A DNA stretch of 64,000 bases from Pelagibius sp. Alg239-R121 (GTDB lineage: Bacteria > Pseudomonadota > Alphaproteobacteria > Kiloniellales > Kiloniellaceae): the NCBI RefSeq assembly GCF_947331435.1, contig NZ_CAMZOF010000004.1, positions 62,001 to 126,000 on the forward strand. The letters are read 5' to 3'. Under the pieces are notes generated by a model, which saw only the letters and a program-made list of their open reading frames with translations, searched no databases and was not told the DNA's origin. Below are positions 60,146 through 64,000 of the stretch, piece after piece; the first letter of the stretch is position 1; the number at the start of each line of letters is the position of its first letter. Position numbers and translations under genes: made by a program.

Positions 60146-62131
60146 GTGTTCAATAAGATACTGATTGCAAACAGGGGCGAGATCGCCTGCCGCATTATCC
60201 GCAGCGCCAAGCGCATGGGCATCACGACCGTTGCGGTCTATTCCGAAGCTGATGCCGATGCGCTGCATGTCCAGTTGGCCGATGAGGCCGTCGCCATCGG
60301 CCCCGCGGCATCAGCCGAGAGCTACCTGGTGATCGAGAAGATCGTGCAGGCCTGTAAGGACAGTGGTGCCCAAGCCGTGCACCCGGGTTTTGGCTTTTTA
60401 TCCGAGAACGCTGCATTCGTGAAAGCCCTCGACGAGGCGGATATCGTCTTTATCGGCCCACCGACTCTGGCCATTGGTGCGATGGGCGACAAGATCGAGT
60501 CCAAGCGCCTGGCTGCCGATGCCAATGTGAGCACCGTGCCCGGTCACATGGATTTGATTGAGGATGCTGAAGAAGCGGTCAAGATCTCCGGCGAGATCGG
60601 TTACCCGGTTATGATCAAGGCCTCGGCGGGCGGCGGCGGCAAGGGCATGCGCGTAGCCTGGAATGAAGAGGAGGCACGTGACGGCTTTCGTTCGGCCCGC
60701 AGCGAAGCGCGCACCAGCTTCGGTGACGAACGCATCTTTATTGAGAAATTCGTTGAAGAGCCGCGCCACATCGAGATCCAGGTGCTGGCCGATAAACACG
60801 GCAATACTCTGCATCTGGGTGAGCGCGAGTGTTCGATCCAGCGGCGCCATCAGAAAGTTATTGAAGAGGCGCCGTCGCCGTTCCTTGACGAAGAGACGCG
60901 TCAGGCCATGGGCGCTCAGGCCGTGGCCCTAGCCCAGGCGGTGGATTACTGCTCGGCAGGCACAGTCGAATTTATCGTTGATAAAAGCCGCAACTTTTAT
61001 TTCCTCGAGATGAATACCCGCATTCAGGTCGAACATCCCGTGACGGAGATGATCACGGGGCTGGACCTGGTTGAATGGATGATCCGGATCGCGGCGGGTG
61101 AAAAGCTCGATTTTGGCCAAGCCGATGTGAAGTTGAAGGGCTGGGCAATGGAATCACGGGTCTATGCCGAGGATCCCTTGCGCAGTTTCCTGCCCTCGAT
61201 CGGGCGGCTGGTGAAATACAACGAACCCGAAGTTTCGGCGAATGTCCGCATCGACAGTGGTGTCGAGGAAGGTTCCGAGATCACCATGTTCTACGATCCC
61301 ATGATTGCTAAGTTGGTGACTTATGGTGCGGACAGGGGGGCTGCGCTGAAGGAAATGCAGGCGGCGCTGGACGCCTTTCATATCCGCGGGATCAACCACA
61401 ATATGGGCTTCCTGGCCGCCGTTATGGCCAAGCAGCGTTTTCGCGACGGGCGTCTTACCACCAACTTCATCGCCGAGGAATTTCCGGATGGCTTCAAAGG
61501 CGGTGATCCCGACGAATCGCAGCGCCGGACGATAGCCGCTGCCGCGGCCACGGCTCAGCATATCATTGCTGAACGGGAAGCCGAGAGCGTGGCTTGGGAT
61601 GACCTGGAAGTCGAAGTTTTGGCTGAAGAGTGGGTGGTCTGCGTCGGAACTGATCACACTGCTGTTTCCGTTTGCACCGGCATGGCGTCTTATGATGTTG
61701 GGATTGACGGCGGGCGAGTGATGCTGGAAACCGACTGGGTGCCGGGGGAGGCGCTGTTTACCGGCTTGATTGACGGCGAGCCTGTTACGGTTCAGATCGA
61801 CCGCGTGGGTCCGCGTCTGAGCCTGACCCATGCCGGTGTTACGCTGGACGCGCTGGTCCTTCGCCCTCATGTTGCGGCGTTGAATGCGGTCATGCCGATC
61901 AAGGCGCCGCCGGATCTTTCAAAATTCCTTCTCTCGCCAATGCCGGGGCTTTTGGTGTCGCTTGCGGTCGAAGTTGGGCAGTCGGTGAAATCCGGCGAGG
62001 AACTTGCCGTAGTCGAAGCCATGAAGATGGAAAACCTGCTGCGTGCACAACAGGACGGTGTGGTTGCCGCGATCAAGGCGGCGCCGGGCGAGAGCCTCAG
62101 CGTCGACCAGATCATCATGGAATTCGAGTGA
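60146..62131 (+). CDS. pccA: Propionyl-CoA carboxylase alpha (biotin carboxylase) subunit
   Basis: PccA carboxylates biotin with ATP and bicarbonate. The 661-residue product starts at GTG 60146 behind GGGGGAAG. The biotin carboxylase domain has [20 protein letters not shown], the ATP-grasp KASAGGGGKGMRVAW and RIQVEHPVTEMITGLDLVEW. A linker/BT domain follows at about 450-580. The C-terminal biotinyl domain carries VEAMKMENLLRA at about 630, with the biotin Lys. It pairs with pccB. Methylmalonyl-CoA mutase genes are not in this window. Confidence 0.94.
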   Translation: MFNKILIANRGEIACRIIRSAKRMGITTVAVYSEADADALHVQLADEAVAIGPAASAESYLVIEKIVQACKDSGAQAVHPGFGFLSENAAFVKALDEADIVFIGPPTLAIGAMGDKIESKRLAADANVSTVPGHMDLIEDAEEAVKISGEIGYPVMIKASAGGGGKGMRVAWNEEEARDGFRSARSEARTSFGDERIFIEKFVEEPRHIEIQVLADKHGNTLHLGERECSIQRRHQKVIEEAPSPFLDEETRQAMGAQAVALAQAVDYCSAGTVEFIVDKSRNFYFLEMNTRIQVEHPVTEMITGLDLVEWMIRIAAGEKLDFGQADVKLKGWAMESRVYAEDPLRSFLPSIGRLVKYNEPEVSANVRIDSGVEEGSEITMFYDPMIAKLVTYGADRGAALKEMQAALDAFHIRGINHNMGFLAAVMAKQRFRDGRLTTNFIAEEFPDGFKGGDPDESQRRTIAAAAATAQHIIAEREAESVAWDDLEVEVLAEEWVVCVGTDHTAVSVCTGMASYDVGIDGGRVMLETDWVPGEALFTGLIDGEPVTVQIDRVGPRLSLTHAGVTLDALVLRPHVAALNAVMPIKAPPDLSKFLLSPMPGLLVSLAVEVGQSVKSGEELAVVEAMKMENLLRAQQDGVVAAIKAAPGESLSVDQIIMEFE

Positions 62132-62356
62132 TGACTGCACTCTGCTGAAGCGTATGTCAGGCATTGGGTAAGAGACACTGAGTTTTGGAATTGAAAGTAG
62201 CGCGCCCTCTCGTTTGTTGAGCTCTGACCCCGGAGCACTTGAAGGAGAAGCTTATGGAAATATTGAGGCCTTTCTATTTTTAGCAAGACTGCAATGACTG
62301 CCACGGAACACCGTGCCGTGTTATCATTAGATCGTCTCTAGAGGACGGAGGTTGTC

Positions 62357-62383
62357 ATGCCCGACGACAAAACGCTGACATGA
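62357..62383 (+). CDS. 8-codon leader ORF coupled to the following gene
   Basis: ATG 62357 follows GGAGG (62348-62352) at a good five-base distance. It reads MPDDKTLT and stops with TGA at 62381-62383, overlapping the ATG (62380) of the next gene as ATGA. The downstream gene has no ribosome-binding site of its own. Either a translationally coupled leader peptide, or the real start of the gene with a frameshift in codons 1-9. Confidence 0.45.
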   Translation: MPDDKTLT

Positions 62384-63123
62384 GTATGGCTTTACCGTTA
62401 ACTGGCTTTCCGCTTGCCACTTGGGGCGCGACGCCAATCACCTTCAACGAACGTGTGGCAACTCACAGGCTAGGTTTGCTTGACGTTCACTTTGGTAGGA
62501 ACTGGTCACCAGAGCATGTCATACCCTTTCTCTATCGTGAACACGTTAACAATGAGTACGGTAACTATGGTCCGCGCGCCTTTGATATCAATCATCGGGG
62601 CGGAACCGTTGCCGAGAAACCGTGGGAGGAATGGAAGAAAAATCCACAGGCCTTGCAGGACAGTGGATTTGTTACGTTTTTCAATGACTTCAACAATACT
62701 CCTCCCGCTCACAAGAAATACGGTCCGGGGTCTGTAGTCGGTCAGAATATCCCTTTAGAAGGAGTGCACAAATACAGCCAAACAGATCACCATGGGCAGA
62801 TCGAGGTCACTGCTGATAACAAGGGCAAGGAAATTGGCTACGTTGACATCCCCGTTCTAAGCCAATTTGGGATGCGGTGGTCAAAAACAGCGCTGGAGTG
62901 GACGAGACAAAAAATGCATGGGATGGTTCATTTCCATCTCGAGGGACTTGGCGATATTCAAGCCATTATCGGACGAGAGCCTGATCTGGCATTTGGCTAT
63001 AATATCACAGCTCGAGAGCTTCGATATCTACAACGAAACTGGCAGAACTTCCGACTCCTAACGTGCTTCTACAACGGATATGACGCTGAGTACAAAGCCA
63101 TTCAAGTTAATTGCCCGTGGTAA
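62380..63123 (+). CDS. Unidentified 247-residue protein
   Basis: I do not recognise a family. The protein is soluble, Trp/His/Tyr/Asn-rich, without signal peptide or membrane segment. The C-terminal 70 residues (MHGMVHFHLEGLGDIQAIIG, then ITARELRYLQRNWQNF and FYNGYDAEYKAIQVNCPW) have the compact pattern of VHFxLDG, ITxxELRxxxRNW, xVxFY and PW. I have the impression of that pattern from C-terminal domains of polymorphic toxins, but cannot confirm it. DNA here is more AT-rich than its neighbours, suggesting transfer. No immunity gene is apparent. The start overlaps an 8-codon leader ORF. Confidence 0.6.
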   Translation: MSMALPLTGFPLATWGATPITFNERVATHRLGLLDVHFGRNWSPEHVIPFLYREHVNNEYGNYGPRAFDINHRGGTVAEKPWEEWKKNPQALQDSGFVTFFNDFNNTPPAHKKYGPGSVVGQNIPLEGVHKYSQTDHHGQIEVTADNKGKEIGYVDIPVLSQFGMRWSKTALEWTRQKMHGMVHFHLEGLGDIQAIIGREPDLAFGYNITARELRYLQRNWQNFRLLTCFYNGYDAEYKAIQVNCPW

Positions 63124-63302
63124 TGTAAATCGAACAGCTTAAGTGCAATCGACTGATGTCGGTCTGCACAGCGCAACTGATTTTGCATCCTTTGACAGCG
63201 ATGAAACGGCGTCACCGCGCGTGAATTTCAGTGACGGCATCCGAAAGCTACTCTTAATTTCACGACATTCGTGCTTGACCGAAGTGGTATCCAGATTGTC
63301 CG

Positions 63303-63893
63303 TTAGACCTTGGACAGCATGATTCGCTCCGTGCCCTGCGGTGACAGAACGAAAACCTCATCGTTGCCCTGACGCCGGGTCATGATCTGGGCCTGCGACC
63401 AGTTTGACAGATGACCGACAAGACAGCGGTTGACCATATCGTGGGCGACGACGCAAATGACCGGTCCATCATTCCGAAGAGCGTCGGACAGTTTTTCCTC
63501 GGCAAATGTGCTGATTCGCTGGACAACGTCGAGATAGCTTTCCCCATCGGGATAACGCCGGTTCCATTTATCCCCTTCGCGCCAGGCGGTCTTGCCCGGA
63601 AAAGCCTCTTCGATGTCGGCAAGCGTCATGCCTTCGCAGGCGCCGAAGCCACATTCTTTCAGCCTGTCGTCCGAGACCCTGTCTTTTCCAACCTGACGGG
63701 CAATCGTTTCAGCCGTGTCCCAGGCTCGGCCAAGCGGGCTGGCGTAGAGCTGATCAATGCCTGCATTTCTCAGAAAGGCTGCTGCTGCCTGAGCCTGGCG
63801 CTGGCCGAGATTGCTCAGCGGGGAGTCCTGTTGACCCTGAAACCGTTTTGCGATGTTCCATTCGGTTTGGCCATGGCGTACGACGTAGAGCAT
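63303..63893 (-). CDS. Histidine phosphatase family protein (phosphoglycerate-mutase-like)
   Basis: The 196-residue protein starts at ATG 63893 (MLYVVRHGQTEWNIAKRFQG), behind GAGGG; a longer frame to 63938 is unlikely. RHG with the phospho-accepting His is at 6-8, LYASPLGRAWDTAETIA includes the second Arg, and VAHDMVNRCLVG has the final His. GPM-like phosphatases act on sugars, cofactors or small phosphates; substrate is not determined. It stands alone at the right edge. Confidence 0.88.
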   Translation of the reverse strand: MLYVVRHGQTEWNIAKRFQGQQDSPLSNLGQRQAQAAAAFLRNAGIDQLYASPLGRAWDTAETIARQVGKDRVSDDRLKECGFGACEGMTLADIEEAFPGKTAWREGDKWNRRYPDGESYLDVVQRISTFAEEKLSDALRNDGPVICVVAHDMVNRCLVGHLSNWSQAQIMTRRQGNDEVFVLSPQGTERIMLSKV

Positions 63894-63980
63894 TCGCCCT
63901 CTACCTATCAAGTTTGGAGGTTGATCCACGTATTTCACCGATCAAGTGAAAACCGATCAGACTCTCGAATCCCGGTGACA

Positions 63981-64000
63981 TTGGGGTGATTTTGGGGTGA
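63981..64000 (+). repeat. Tandem TTGGGGTGA at the window edge
   Basis: TTGGGGTGA occurs at 63981-63989 and 63992-64000, 11 bases apart. The pattern may continue past the edge. No function can be assigned from two copies. Confidence 0.35.

Overview
The window reads as chromosomal DNA of an alphaproteobacterium, probably Rhodospirillales-like. The evidence is the order of the str/S10/spc/alpha ribosomal super-cluster, adk directly after secY, an ATP12-type F1 chaperone, propionyl-CoA carboxylase genes beside a crcB-rluC-HAD-atp12 block, and generally GC-rich codon use. No rRNA, CRISPR array, insertion sequence or phage module is visible.

Region 1 (1-10.1 kb) is accessory metabolism. It holds an Lrp-type regulator divergent from an ACC deaminase (acdR/acdS-like), a diheme-like cytochrome c/P460 protein whose second heme motif has lost its histidine, an AlkD-like repair protein, a small ABM-like protein divergent from a YafY/WYL regulator, an HNH-like orphan, a SagB-type nitroreductase, a lone divergent TRAP-like permease, tRNA-Thr(UGU), a 59-residue unknown protein and a PAS_5-type protein.

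Region 2 (10.2-17.1 kb) is an amine-catabolism cluster on the minus strand: a SpuC-like aminotransferase, a gamma-glutamylputrescine-synthetase-like enzyme, alanine dehydrogenase and an omega-amino-acid:pyruvate aminotransferase. A PuuR-like XRE/cupin regulator is divergent, and a perfect palindrome lies between the divergent starts. The aminotransferases would pass amino groups to pyruvate, and alanine dehydrogenase would regenerate pyruvate and release ammonium and NADH. A gap of about 240-340 bases precedes ald, the glutamine-synthetase-like gene and spuC, each holding its own palindrome or hairpin.

Region 3 (17.2-51.2 kb) is the translation/transcription core: rlmB (minus strand), then tRNA-Tyr, tRNA-Gly, tuf, tRNA-Trp, secE, nusG, rplK, rplA, rplJ, rplL, rpoB, rpoC; a terminator; rpsL, rpsG, fusA, a second tuf identical over exactly the coding region; rpsJ through rplO, secY, adk; then a new promoter and rpsM, rpsK, rpoA, rplQ ending at a strong terminator. 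Intercistronic hairpins lie between rplL and rpoB, rpoB and rpoC, and after the second tuf.

Region 4 (51.3-64 kb) holds a DegP/HtrA protease, rarA, an isochorismatase-fold protein whose three catalytic residues all appear replaced, crcB, an RluC/D pseudouridine synthase, a HAD phosphatase, ATP12 chaperone, pccB and pccA. It ends with an unrecognised 247-residue protein coupled to an 8-codon leader ORF, and a histidine phosphatase on the minus strand.

I did not find a convincing undescribed multi-gene system. The most unusual items are the isochorismatase-fold pseudoenzyme, the P460 protein with CLACY, the palindromes of the amine cluster, and the leader-ORF/orphan pair near the right edge.
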